Shown: positions 42,886 to 52,169, counted from the stretch's first letter. The stretch: 64,000 nucleotides of DNA from Streptomyces sedi (GCF_006335015.1 NZ_VDGT01000028.1:1-64000); one strand, 5' to 3'. Numbers and translations: made by a program. Notes: generated by a model from the sequence alone, not told the origin.

Positions 42886-44076
42886 GGGTCCGCCGGCGCA
42901 CGGAGTCAACCGGAGGATGGCCTCGCTTTCCCGACGTGCGTGCTCAAGGCCGGGGCAGACGACCCTGACCACGGTGAACGGATCGCTCCCCGTGGAGAGT
43001 TCGGCGAGGAGCGGGGGCATCCCGGTGTACTCCTGCACCCGGCGGGCGAGATCCTCCAGCGCGGCGCCCGGATCGTCGTGGTCGGTGCGGTAGCCCTCGG
43101 TCGCCTCGGCGACCGGCCGTCCCCTGGAGATGGACAGCAGCGGATCGGAGGCGTGCGGCGGCCGGTGCTCGGACGGCAGATCGTCGCGGACGGCCGTGAT
43201 CCTGGTCAGACGCGCCTGGACGGCCTGGCCTATCGCCCGGCACATGGCGGCCCCGAGATCCAGGTCGGCGCCCACGCCCGCGGCGACGAGCGGGTGGAGG
43301 GGCGACCAGACGAACGCCAGGAAGACGGGCACCCCGAGGGCGTTGCGGACGAACGCCATCTCGATCTGAGTGCTCGCCTCGGCCAGCCGGTCGAGCAGCC
43401 CGCGCAGATGCGCGTTGTCGAGCGTGGAGAGGTCGACGCGGACCAGGGGGTCGGGGCCGTCGGAGCCGAGGCCGGCCAGGGCATGGCGTTCGACGACCCG
43501 GTACAGGCCGTCCAGCGCGGCCTCGGGGAGAGTGCCGCCGGAGGCGAGCCCGCTGCGGGAGGCACGCAGGACCCGGGGCTCCCCCGGGTCGCCCGGGTCG
43601 GCCGGGTCATCCGACGCGAACGACAGGCGCAGGAGCTGAAGCGGCAGCGGCACCGGCTCACCGCCCAGAAGCGTGCGGCCGGGCGCCCAGGCGAGCTTGA
43701 CGTGGGCGAGCGGCCCGCTGGTCGGCAGGGTGTTCAACGCGTCGACGGCGTAGGGCAGTCGAAGGTCGTACGCGGTGGCCTCGCACACGGGTGGGTCGAA
43801 CCGCTCCGCGTGCGCCAACTCGACCGAGCGCATCGTGGCCAGGCCGTGCGCCATCGACGGGGTGAGGCCCGCGCTCTGGGTGGTGGCGTAGGTCTCGGCC
43901 AGCGGGCGGACCGCGACGGAGACCGGGATGCCGATGTGGTCCAGCCGGGTCACGTCCGCGACGCGGGTGATGCCGTACCGCGCCAGCAGCGGCTGGACGC
44001 GCGCCCAGGTCTCCTCGGTGTTCGGCACGCCGACCCGGGGGTGGGGAGCGCCGTCGGGCGCGAGGGGCCCCTTCAC
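42874..44076 (-). CDS. YcaO-family cyclodehydratase/thioamide-forming enzyme
   Basis: A 400-residue stand-alone YcaO. Typical segments are present: an N-terminal RLDHIGIPVSVAVRPLA, the SAGLTPSMAHGLATMRSVEL stretch and ERFDPP with the acidic ATP/Mg ligands, GSDGPDPLVRVDLSTLDN, and MCRAIGQAVQARLTRITAVR. YcaO enzymes use ATP to activate a peptide backbone amide. Paired with TfuA they convert it to a thioamide (known for methanogen McrA and thioamidated RiPPs). The GTG start overlaps the TfuA stop (GTGA), so the two are coupled. No cyclodehydratase C protein or oxidase is adjacent, which favours thioamidation over azoline formation. Confidence 0.88.
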   Translation of the reverse strand: MKGPLAPDGAPHPRVGVPNTEETWARVQPLLARYGITRVADVTRLDHIGIPVSVAVRPLAETYATTQSAGLTPSMAHGLATMRSVELAHAERFDPPVCEATAYDLRLPYAVDALNTLPTSGPLAHVKLAWAPGRTLLGGEPVPLPLQLLRLSFASDDPADPGDPGEPRVLRASRSGLASGGTLPEAALDGLYRVVERHALAGLGSDGPDPLVRVDLSTLDNAHLRGLLDRLAEASTQIEMAFVRNALGVPVFLAFVWSPLHPLVAAGVGADLDLGAAMCRAIGQAVQARLTRITAVRDDLPSEHRPPHASDPLLSISRGRPVAEATEGYRTDHDDPGAALEDLARRVQEYTGMPPLLAELSTGSDPFTVVRVVCPGLEHARRESEAILRLTPCAGGPSRL

Positions 44077-45332
44077 GCCGTCTCCGCGCGTAGCGACCCG
44101 GGCCGCATGTCGGCGTCGGTGACGAACGGTCTCAGCATCCTGACCGCCGTCCCGACGTCGGGTATGCCCCGAGCACGGCACTCGCCGGCGAGTTCGGCGG
44201 AGGGGATCTGCCAGATGTGGCAGAGCAGGACGCGGCTGTCGTCGTCGGAGAGCGCGCGCACCGTGCCCTGCCCCGCGGCGCGGGGGAACGGGCCGGCGCC
44301 CGGGTCGCCCGTCCGGCGCAGGTGCGCGGCGACGGCCTGGACGTCCGCCGGCTCCTCGGCGCTCAGCAGGAGCGCCACCTCGCGGGGGTCGCTCAGGTCG
44401 GGGACCGGGCAGTCCGCGTCGGCGAGGCGGCTCTCCCGCTCACGGGCGGCCGTCAGCGGCAGGCGCGTCACGTCGCCGCCGCCGGGGAGGGAGTCCTCCA
44501 GGTAGCGGCTCCAGACCCGCGCGTAGTAGGGGTTGAACACCTGTTGGTAGGCGAGGCGTTGACCCAGCGGCGGGTTGCCCTGCTCGGCCACGAAGTGGTT
44601 GCGCCAGCCGCGCAGCAGCACGGTGCGCCAGGCGGCGTCCCCGGCGCCCTCGACCCGGCCGACGACGCCCTCGGCGACCATGCGGCGGGCCACCTCGATC
44701 GCCGCGAGGCAGTCCCTGCGCTGCTGGTCGAAGATGTGCGGGTCGTCGGCGACCCGGCGGGCGTACCAGTCGGCCAGCCGGGGCCGGCCGGCGCGGCGCA
44801 GCAGGTGGATGACGCGGTCCTGGGTGCGCGAGGGGTAGTACTCGCGGCGCAGCGCGTCGACGACCCGTTCGATCTCGGCCGCGCGCAGCACCCCCTCGGC
44901 GCAGGCGGCCCGGGCCGCGGCCAGGAGGTTGACCAGGGAGACGCTCAACGCGGCGTACGGCGCCTCCTCCTCGTGGGCGACGGCCACGGCGTCGTCGCCG
45001 TCGAGCACACCGGAGCGGTAGAGCTCGTGAACCGTTCCCAGGCCGCGCATCCCGAAGGCGCCCAGCTCCAGGGCGCGCAGCGCTCCGACACCCGCCGTGC
45101 CGACGAGGGTCACCCCCCGGTCGAGCGCGTGCAGGTACTCCTTGTGCCGGGCGCCGGGCCGGTGCGGGGCGAAGTCGTCGACGACGACGGCGACATCGCC
45201 GGCCGCCGGCTCCGAGCCGAGGAGGTCCCCGTGCGCGACCGGCGGATGGATCACCACCTCCGGAAAGCGCTCACGTATCTCGTCCGCCGGACAGGTCGGG
45301 CCGACATAGACGTGAATTCGTCCCTTTGCCAC
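44073..45332 (-). CDS. TfuA-like protein, partner of YcaO
   Basis: A 419-residue protein with an N-terminal TfuA domain: VYVGPTCPADEIRERFPEV, HPPVAHGDL, and VDDFAPHRPGARHKEYLHAL followed by GVTLVGTAGVGALRALEL. The C-terminal half (about residues 220-419) is helical and unrecognised, making it longer than a minimal TfuA. TfuA is thought to deliver sulfur, or help deliver it, to the YcaO-activated amide. GTG at 45332 has AGAGGGA eight bases upstream. It is the first gene of the TfuA-YcaO unit. Confidence 0.88.
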   Translation of the reverse strand: MAKGRIHVYVGPTCPADEIRERFPEVVIHPPVAHGDLLGSEPAAGDVAVVVDDFAPHRPGARHKEYLHALDRGVTLVGTAGVGALRALELGAFGMRGLGTVHELYRSGVLDGDDAVAVAHEEEAPYAALSVSLVNLLAAARAACAEGVLRAAEIERVVDALRREYYPSRTQDRVIHLLRRAGRPRLADWYARRVADDPHIFDQQRRDCLAAIEVARRMVAEGVVGRVEGAGDAAWRTVLLRGWRNHFVAEQGNPPLGQRLAYQQVFNPYYARVWSRYLEDSLPGGGDVTRLPLTAARERESRLADADCPVPDLSDPREVALLLSAEEPADVQAVAAHLRRTGDPGAGPFPRAAGQGTVRALSDDDSRVLLCHIWQIPSAELAGECRARGIPDVGTAVRMLRPFVTDADMRPGSLRAETA

Positions 45333-45581
45333 GTGGCCATCCCTCTTTCAGGAATCTGGCGTTCCCTCACCTGAAAAAACTGTAGGCGAGAGTAAAGGAA
45401 GGGTCATGTCAGCGATTGCGCAGTCCCTGACGGATCTTGCGAGCACCTTCACATACTCGTCGGTAGAACCGGAACGGGGCGGGCCGGCCGCCCTTGCCCC
45501 CCTGCCAACGGGTATTCGGGGGCTTCTTGTTCCCGCGCCCGTCCTCCCCCGGTGGCGGGAGGTGCCGGGGCGCCGCCGCTG
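45333..45581. other. Intergenic region next to TfuA; possible precursor-peptide site
   Basis: No certain gene, but two short coding possibilities. On minus, a 34-codon frame from GTG 45452 stops at 45348, fifteen bases before TfuA. On plus, an ATG at 45406 has an excellent AAAGGAAGGG site, but its frame runs 137 codons into the antisense of the AraC gene. A hairpin (CCTCCC at 45543-45548 with GGGAGG at 45557-45562) follows the AraC stop and may be its terminator. Confidence 0.4.
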
Positions 45582-46433
45582 TCAGGGAGGCGTCGCGCGC
45601 CGGCCGCGCTGGCGGTACTCGGAGGGCGAGCAGCCCACGTGTTTCCTGAACACCCGGGCGAAGTTCTCCGGGGTGACGAAGCCGCAGAGCCTGCCGACGT
45701 GCGATATCGGATCGCCGCCCGAGACGAGCAGATGGCGGGCCGCGTCGACGCGCAGCCCCGTCAGGTACTGGAGCGGCGTCTTGCCGGTGGCGACGGAGAA
45801 GCGGCGCAGGAAGTGGTAGCGGCTGAGCCGCACCTCCTTGGCCAGCCGGTCGAGCGTGATGTTCTCGGAGAGGTGGGTCTCCATGTAGGTCCGCACGGTG
45901 AAGAGCTGCTCGGCGTTGAGCCCCCCGGCGCCGGGCGAGGCGGTCCGGAACGGTTGGAGCAGGTACTCGGCGAGGTAGTGGGCCGCCGCGATGGCGTACT
46001 GGTCGCCGTTGCCCGTCCGCCAGGCGTGCAGCAGCACGGGCGCCATCGACGCGATGTGCGGGTCGAAGGCGCGCAGCGTGTGCAGCTCCGCGACGGTGCG
46101 GATCGAGGACTCCGGATGGGCCTCCAGCGTGCGTTGGAGAATGGTCAGCGGAAGCTGTATACAGGCCACCCGGAACGCGGGCCGCCTCGGTGGAGTACGG
46201 TCCAGACGTACGGGATTGTTGGGGGCGACCCTGCATATCTCGCCCGGCATCAGCGTCGCGCTGCGCCGCCCTCTGCCGTCCATTCCCGATACCTGGCAGG
46301 AGCTCTGGAGCGGCGTGATGATGCCGAACGCCCCGTCCGGCAACTGGTAGATCCAGCCGTCTTCCCCGCTTTCCGGTATCTCCTTTTCCAGCACCAACTC
46401 CTGCCAGAAGAAGCCGTCCAGTCGAGCAGTCAT
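45582..46433 (-). CDS. AraC-family transcriptional regulator
   Basis: A 283-residue regulator. The C-terminal AraC/XylS domain has both helix-turn-helix units (ITLDRLAKEVRLSRYHFLRR and the PISHVGRLCGFVTPENFARV region, ending FRKHVGCSPSEYRQ). The N-terminal part is a cupin-like ligand domain. ATG at 46433 has AAGGGA nine bases upstream. It lies 230 bases after the dialkylglycine decarboxylase on the same strand and may regulate it. Control of the TfuA-YcaO unit downstream is also possible. Confidence 0.9.
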   Translation of the reverse strand: MTARLDGFFWQELVLEKEIPESGEDGWIYQLPDGAFGIITPLQSSCQVSGMDGRGRRSATLMPGEICRVAPNNPVRLDRTPPRRPAFRVACIQLPLTILQRTLEAHPESSIRTVAELHTLRAFDPHIASMAPVLLHAWRTGNGDQYAIAAAHYLAEYLLQPFRTASPGAGGLNAEQLFTVRTYMETHLSENITLDRLAKEVRLSRYHFLRRFSVATGKTPLQYLTGLRVDAARHLLVSGGDPISHVGRLCGFVTPENFARVFRKHVGCSPSEYRQRGRRATPP

Positions 46434-46663
46434 CTGATTTTCCCTTGCGTGGGGGAAGGCCGGGAAACGAGTGAGAGAGGGCCGGGACCGTGCCGCCGTC
46501 GCCGCGCGGTCGGGCGCGGGGGCGCGCACGCGCCCTCGACACCGGAACGCCCGGACGCGCCGCACCGAAGTGATCGTTCACCTGGAAGGCGGCGCGAAAC
46601 CGCCGGGTCGCGCGAGCCGCGCCGCGCACGGCCCCGTCAGGGGACCGGGCGGGCCCGTTCGGT

Positions 46664-47974
46664 TCAGGGACCGGCCGCGCGGACCGCCTTGAGGGAGTCG
46701 GCGAGGATGTCGACGCCGGTGTGCAGCTCGTCCTCGCCCACGGTCAGCGGCGGCGCGATGCGGAAGATGCCGCCCATGCCGGGCAGTTGGACGATGTTGA
46801 CATGGAGCCCCCGCTCCAGGCACGCCGCCGTCACCGCCTGCCCGAGGGCGTCGGCCGGCGTTCTGCTCGCCTTGTCGGTCACCAGCTCGATGCCCTGGAG
46901 GAGCCCGCGTCCCCGGACGTCGCCGACCTCCTCGAACGTGTCACGCAGCTCCAGCAGCCGCTCCCGCAGCGTCGCGCCCAGCCGGGCGGCACGCGCGACC
47001 AGTCCCTCGCGCTCCACCACGTCCAGCACGGTCAGCCCGACGCTCGCGGCGAGCGGGTCGGAGACATGGGTGGTGAAGAAGAGGAAGCCGCGCTCCCGGC
47101 AGACCGCCTCGACGGCCCCGCTGGTGACGACCGCGGCGACCGGCAGCCCGGCGCCCAGCGTCTTGGAGAGGGTGAGGATGTCGGGCACCACGCCGTCGCG
47201 TTCGATCGCGTACATGTGCCCGGTCCGGCCGACGCCGGTCTGTGCCTCGTCGACGATCAGCAGCATTCCCCGCGCGTCGCACAGCTCTCTGAGCCGGGCG
47301 AGATAGCCGGGGGGCAGCTCGACGATGCCGCCCGAGGAGAGGATCGGCTCGATCAGACAGGCGGCGAGCGACCCCGTCGACTGCTGGTCGACGGCGGCGA
47401 AGCCGTGGGCCAGCTCGGTCTCCCAGTCGTGGGAGCCGTCGGCGTGGCGGAACGGCGAACGGTAGGCGTTGGGCGTCGGCAGCGTGAGGTTGCCCGGCAC
47501 CGTCGGGCCGTAGCCGCGCCGGCCGGCGGAGTAGGTCGCGGCGGCGGCGCCCGAGGTCATGCCGTGCCAGGAGCGGTCGAAGGAGACGATCTCGTAGCGG
47601 CCGGTGGCGAGTTTGGCCATCTTCAGGGCCGCCTCGTTGGCCTCGGCGCCCGTCGTCAGCAGCAGCGTCTTCTCCAGCGGGTCCGGCAGCGTGCCGGCCA
47701 ACCGCCGGGCCAGCTCGACGACGGGACGGCTCAGCATCCCGCTGAAGAGATGGTCGAGCGTGGCCACCGACTCGGAGACCGCCCGCACCACAGCCGGGTG
47801 CCCGTGTCCGAGCACCGCGCTCATCTGCCCCGAGGTGAAGTCGAGGATGGCCCGACCCTCGCTGTCATAGACATGACTTCCAGCGGCGCGTTCGATGATG
47901 CGTGGCGTGAACGACGCACCGTAGTGCACCAGATGACGCTCGACCCCGTCCCAGAACGTGTCGTCCGTCTCCAC
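46664..47974 (-). CDS. dgdA: 2,2-Dialkylglycine decarboxylase (pyruvate)
   Basis: A 436-residue class III PLP enzyme. Several stretches match the Burkholderia DgdA sequence as I remember it closely: ILDFTSGQMSAVLGHGHP, LDHLFSGMLSRPVVEL, SWHGMTSGAAAATYSAG, DEAQTGVGRTG, LTLSKTLGAGLP with the PLP lysine, and LPGMGGIFRIAPPLTV. The enzyme decarboxylates 2-aminoisobutyrate or isovaline with transamination to pyruvate. GTG at 47974 is chosen for the GGGGAGGGG site just upstream. Its role could be use of Aib-rich fungal peptides. The classical LysR regulator is absent; an AraC gene lies downstream instead. Confidence 0.9.
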   Translation of the reverse strand: METDDTFWDGVERHLVHYGASFTPRIIERAAGSHVYDSEGRAILDFTSGQMSAVLGHGHPAVVRAVSESVATLDHLFSGMLSRPVVELARRLAGTLPDPLEKTLLLTTGAEANEAALKMAKLATGRYEIVSFDRSWHGMTSGAAAATYSAGRRGYGPTVPGNLTLPTPNAYRSPFRHADGSHDWETELAHGFAAVDQQSTGSLAACLIEPILSSGGIVELPPGYLARLRELCDARGMLLIVDEAQTGVGRTGHMYAIERDGVVPDILTLSKTLGAGLPVAAVVTSGAVEAVCRERGFLFFTTHVSDPLAASVGLTVLDVVEREGLVARAARLGATLRERLLELRDTFEEVGDVRGRGLLQGIELVTDKASRTPADALGQAVTAACLERGLHVNIVQLPGMGGIFRIAPPLTVGEDELHTGVDILADSLKAVRAAGP

Positions 47975-48132
47975 AGCCCCTCCCCGGTACAGCAATCGAT
48001 TTCCGCCCCCCGAGAGCTACGTCCTTCCCATTGCCCAGGATGCACGTGCTTCATCCCTGCGGTCATCTTTCCGTACCGCAGGGCGTATCCGGGGAACGAC
48101 GCGCCGCACCCGGTGGCGATTACGGTGCGGGG

Positions 48133-48783
48133 ATGCGCATGTATCTCTCCTCCTGGCGGATCGGCGACCACCCGGAGCGGTTGCTGGCTCTGCTGGACAG
48201 CCCCGGAACCCACCGGGTCGCCGTGATCGCCAATGCCGTCGACGCCCTGCCGGCCGCCGCACGCCGGGCCGCGGTCGAGCGCGAGATCGACGCGCTCACC
48301 GCGCTTGGCCTGCGGCCGGTCGAACTCGACCTGCGGGCCTACTTCGACCAGCCTCCGGAACGGGTCGCCGTCGCCCTCGAACGTTTTCCGATGGTCTGGG
48401 TCCGCGGTGGCAACGTGTTCGTCCTGCGCCACGCACTCGCTCGCAGCGGCGCGGACCGCGCTCTGACCGAGCTGCTGCGACGGAACGCCGTCGTCTATGC
48501 CGGCTACAGCGCGGGCGCCTGCGTCCTGGCCCCTGAGCTGCACGGACTGGAACAGTGCGACGACCCGAGCGCCGTCACCGCCGCCTACGACGCCTCGCCG
48601 CGCTTCGACGGCCTGGCCCTGCTCGACTACGTCGTGGTGCCGCACATCGATTCGCCCGGCCACCCCGAGACCGAGGTTCTGGGCGCCGTCGCCGATCGCT
48701 ACCGAGGGCGGGGTGTCGCCCACCGGACCCTCCGCGACGGCCAGGCCCTCGTGATCAGCGGAAGGAGGGCGGACGTCCACTGA
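48133..48783 (+). CDS. Peptidase S51 (dipeptidase E-like)
   Basis: A 216-residue protein of the peptidase E/cyanophycinase family. The nucleophile serine is in VYAGYSAGACVLAPEL, an upstream VWVRGGNVFVLRHAL matches the family's GGN motif, and a histidine candidate is in VVPHIDSPGHPE. It is expected to be a cytoplasmic aspartyl or related dipeptidase. Starts at ATG 48133 or 48139; neither has a strong ribosome site. It is divergent from dgdA, and both may relate to peptide or amino-acid use (inference). Confidence 0.85.
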   Translation: MRMYLSSWRIGDHPERLLALLDSPGTHRVAVIANAVDALPAAARRAAVEREIDALTALGLRPVELDLRAYFDQPPERVAVALERFPMVWVRGGNVFVLRHALARSGADRALTELLRRNAVVYAGYSAGACVLAPELHGLEQCDDPSAVTAAYDASPRFDGLALLDYVVVPHIDSPGHPETEVLGAVADRYRGRGVAHRTLRDGQALVISGRRADVH

Positions 48784-49069
48784 CCGGCGCCTCGCCGGCC
48801 CACGAGGGAACTTCGCGGCTTCGCCACGGTGGTGCGGGTTTCGAGGCGGCCGTGGAGAGCGCCGACGCGTCAGTCGCCGACCTGGCGCGGGGCCGGCGTC
48901 GAGGTCGCGGGCGCGCCGCTTGCCGTGGTGGCGGGGCTCCGGGCGGGTTCCGCGGGGTGCGGAACGCGTGGCGCCGGAGTGCGTCGACGCTCGGGCACGG
49001 TCTGGCCACGCGACTCGAACGGCTCCGGAGTTCCCGGTGCCACCCGCCGGCGGCCCCGTCGAGCCTCGC
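48784..49069. other. Intergenic region with no recognised feature
   Basis: About 286 bases between the convergent peptidase and rhamnosidase genes. It is G+C-rich with open frames on both strands, but I see no start, motif or strong hairpin that supports a gene. Confidence 0.4.
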
Positions 49070-52000
49070 TCACCGACCTGACCAGTCATCCGGGGTGCTG
49101 GTCAGGCGGGTGGTAAAGGTATGGCTGCCGGAGGCCACATGGTGGGAGACCCGGCCGGCCCCGGCGGTGGGCACCCGGATCTCGGCCGTGGTGTTGGGAG
49201 GTATCCGCACCCGCAGGTGGAAGGTGGTGGCGTCGCGGGTCCACTCGGACACCACCTCTCCGTACGGGGTGCGGTAACGGCCGCTGACCCGGCTGAGGGA
49301 GCCGACCAGGCGCGGCTCGACGAGGAGTTCGCGGAACCCCGCGGAACCCGGCTGCTGTCGGATGCCGGCCAGGGAGCGGTGGAACCACTCCACTATCGGG
49401 AGGAGGATCACATGGTTCTTGGAGTTGGCCAGGTCCCACTGCTCGGGGAGGGTGGTCAACCCCTCGGGGTTGGCGGTGGTCGGCGTCAGAAAGTGGCCGT
49501 AGCCGGGGCGGGTGTCCTGTTGGAGGGCTTCCCATAGGAGGTCGTCCCGGCCCGCCTCGGTCAGCGACCTGACCAGTGGGGCCAGTCCGATCGTTCCGGC
49601 GCTGAGGTGGGGGCCGCCGCCGAACGGGCGGTAGGAGTTGACCAGTTCGACCAGTGCGTCGACCACGCGTGGCCTTTCCCCCTCGGGAACCAGTCCCTCG
49701 TCGAGCGCCAGCGCCTGGGCGGCCTGGGTGGCTCCCTCGGTGCCTCCGATGCCGCCCGCGCTGGTGTAGCGCCCCCACTCGCGGTGGTAGAAGGCGGCGT
49801 GGAACGCCTCGCCGATCTCGGTGGCGAGCGCGCGGTACTCGCGGGCGTCCGCGGTGTGGCCCAGGAGCGCGGCCATCCGAGCCATCCGGTCGACGGTCTG
49901 GTGGTAACCCCAGGTTCCGGTGAGCAGACCCGAAGTGGTCTCGTCGGCGGCTATCCAGTCGGCCAGCGGGGCGTTCACGAGGTGCGCCCGGGCGCCGGTT
50001 CCGGCCTTCTCCTCGCGGACGTAGCGCACGAAGGCACGCATCCGTTCGTAATGACGCTCCATCAACTCCGTCTCGCCGTAGGTCTCGTAGTGCAGCCAGG
50101 GCACCAGGACGACGGCGTTCCCCCAGTTGATCTCGTCGCCGAACTCGCCGAGGTAGCCCCAGTCGTAGACCGGGGCCTTCAGCGCGACGTTGCCGCGGTT
50201 GGCTCCGGTCAGGGACTGCCCCTCGACCAGATGGCGTTGCATGGTGCGCAGATAGGCGGCGAAGCCGAAGTGCCGGGCCAGGGAGTGGAACGGCTGGGTG
50301 TAGTCGGCGAGATAGGCCAGCTTCTCGCGGCCGGGGCAGTCGGTGAAGGTGGACATCAGGTTGCTGGCCACCGAGCGGCCGGCCAACCGGTGCACGCGGT
50401 TGATCCGCTCGTCCGAGGTGTGCAGCCCGCCCGCCCCGGGGGCGGCTGCGCGCAGCCGCAGGGCGGTGACCGTGTCGGCCGTCGCCTCGAAGTCCTCGGG
50501 TAGGCCGGTGAGTTGGACCCACTGCATCCCGAAGTAGTCGAAGCGCGGGTGCCAACTCTCGCCGCCTGGCTCGCCGTGGGTGGTGTAGGTGGCGAAGACG
50601 TCGGTGCCGCGTTCGGGGCCGCCGCCCATGACCGAGCCCTGGTCCACGGTGCCGTCGGCGGCCAGCGACTCGGCGGGGCGCAGGGTGACCGTGGTCCCCG
50701 CGGGCACGCCGTCGGGCAGACGCAGCAGCGGCCAGCCGGCGAGGTTCTCGCCGAAGTCGAAGACCCAGACGCCGGGGCGGGGCCGGGTGACGCGCACCGG
50801 GGCGAGCCGGTCGACCACTTCGACGGGTTCGGCGGCGCGCCAGACCAGTCGGGTGGTCAGTCCTGGCGGCGGCGCCAGACCGGCCCGTACCCAGCCGACC
50901 GTGGTGCCGTCGCGCCGCCGGGCACCGGCGGTGAGATCGGCGGCGGGCGCGCTCCAGCCGGGCTGTTCACGGCGCGCGTCGTGGTCGGTGCCGGTGTACC
51001 AGCCGGTGGTCACGGTCGGTCCGAGGGCGGCCCGCCACGCGCGGTCGGTGACCACGGTCTCGGTCGAGCCGTCGGCCAGCGTGATCTCCAACCGGGCGAT
51101 CAGCCGGGGCGAAACGGCGGCGTTGGCGGTGGGTTCGGTGCCGGCGAGCGGGTTGCCGGAGCCGCTCACGGCGGCGCCGGCCGGGTGCGGCCGGTGGAGC
51201 GGCGGGGTGAGGGAAACCGCGGTGTGCCCCGACTCGCGCGTGGTGATCTCGACGACCTCGCGGGTCTCGACGCGTTCGCCTCCGTCGCCGGTGTCGACGT
51301 GGAGCGCCCCGCCGACATGGAGGCGGCCGGTCAGTCCGGTCAGGGTGACGCGGCTGGCGCCGGCGGGCGCATCCGTCAACAGGGCCCCCTGCGAGGGGAG
51401 TTCGCTCTCCCACCAGCTGTAGGGGGCCATGCGCCCGGTGGCCTCGTGGGTGAGGGAGCGCGTGACCAGCGCGGTGCCGTGGCCGAGCGCGACGCCGAGC
51501 GTGTTGGCACCGGGGCGCAGCAGCCGGGTCACGTCGTGGACGCGGTACTCGGCGGAGAGCTGGTAGTGCGAGTTGCCCGGCGCCAGGACCTCGTCGGTGA
51601 CGGGCTCGCCGTTCAGCTCGGCGTGGTGCAGCCCGAGGCCGCACAGGTAGAGCCGGGCGTCCACGACGCGGGCCGCGCGTTCGCCGGGCAGGGTGAAGGC
51701 GCGGGCGAGCAGCGGCAGCGGGTCCTCGGGGCGCCGGTCCGGGTGCTCGATCCAGCGGGCCTCACCCCAGTCGGCCTCGGTCAGCAGGCCGGTCTCCCAA
51801 CTGGCGGTCCGGCTCCAGGCGGTGGGGTCGCCACGGGTGCTCCACGCCCTGACCTGCCAGACGACCGGCTGCCTCGCGGGCAGCGGCGCCCCGCCCCAGG
51901 GGATGTCGTGCTGGGCGACGGACTCCACCCGGCCGGAGTCCCACAGCAGCGGCCCCTCGGTCAGCGCGGCGACGCTGCCCGCCGCGCGCACGTGATAGGC

Positions 52001-52150
52001 CGCCTGCGCCCAGCCGTCGGGCGCCTCGGTCACCCGCCAGCCGAGGCGGGGGGCGGGGTCGTCGACGCCGAGCGGCTCGTCGGCGCGGCCTGCGACGCGG
52101 AGGTCGGTGACGACGGCGGGGGGCGGGAGGGCGCGCGCACCGGTGGGCAT
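49070..52150 (-). CDS. Alpha-L-rhamnosidase, glycoside hydrolase family 78
   Basis: A 1026-residue GH78 enzyme. An N-terminal fibronectin-like/beta region (residues 1-130) is followed by carbohydrate-binding sandwiches (LYLCGLGLHHAELNGEPV, WVFDFGENLAGW), then the (alpha/alpha)6 catalytic domain with the acidic loop TFTDCPGREKLAYLADYTQ and the later STLPEQW-like segment (here TTLPEQWDLANSKNHV), and a C-terminal beta domain. The usual DCPxRxERxGWTGD loop is varied here. No signal peptide is seen, so it acts inside the cell. ATG 52150 has GGGAGGCGG upstream, and a LacI-type operator lies 20 bases before it. Rhamnose-containing plant glycosides are likely substrates. Confidence 0.93.
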   Translation of the reverse strand: MPTGARALPPPAVVTDLRVAGRADEPLGVDDPAPRLGWRVTEAPDGWAQAAYHVRAAGSVAALTEGPLLWDSGRVESVAQHDIPWGGAPLPARQPVVWQVRAWSTRGDPTAWSRTASWETGLLTEADWGEARWIEHPDRRPEDPLPLLARAFTLPGERAARVVDARLYLCGLGLHHAELNGEPVTDEVLAPGNSHYQLSAEYRVHDVTRLLRPGANTLGVALGHGTALVTRSLTHEATGRMAPYSWWESELPSQGALLTDAPAGASRVTLTGLTGRLHVGGALHVDTGDGGERVETREVVEITTRESGHTAVSLTPPLHRPHPAGAAVSGSGNPLAGTEPTANAAVSPRLIARLEITLADGSTETVVTDRAWRAALGPTVTTGWYTGTDHDARREQPGWSAPAADLTAGARRRDGTTVGWVRAGLAPPPGLTTRLVWRAAEPVEVVDRLAPVRVTRPRPGVWVFDFGENLAGWPLLRLPDGVPAGTTVTLRPAESLAADGTVDQGSVMGGGPERGTDVFATYTTHGEPGGESWHPRFDYFGMQWVQLTGLPEDFEATADTVTALRLRAAAPGAGGLHTSDERINRVHRLAGRSVASNLMSTFTDCPGREKLAYLADYTQPFHSLARHFGFAAYLRTMQRHLVEGQSLTGANRGNVALKAPVYDWGYLGEFGDEINWGNAVVLVPWLHYETYGETELMERHYERMRAFVRYVREEKAGTGARAHLVNAPLADWIAADETTSGLLTGTWGYHQTVDRMARMAALLGHTADAREYRALATEIGEAFHAAFYHREWGRYTSAGGIGGTEGATQAAQALALDEGLVPEGERPRVVDALVELVNSYRPFGGGPHLSAGTIGLAPLVRSLTEAGRDDLLWEALQQDTRPGYGHFLTPTTANPEGLTTLPEQWDLANSKNHVILLPIVEWFHRSLAGIRQQPGSAGFRELLVEPRLVGSLSRVSGRYRTPYGEVVSEWTRDATTFHLRVRIPPNTTAEIRVPTAGAGRVSHHVASGSHTFTTRLTSTPDDWSGR

Positions 52151-52169
52151 GGTCGGGACCGCCTCCCAT

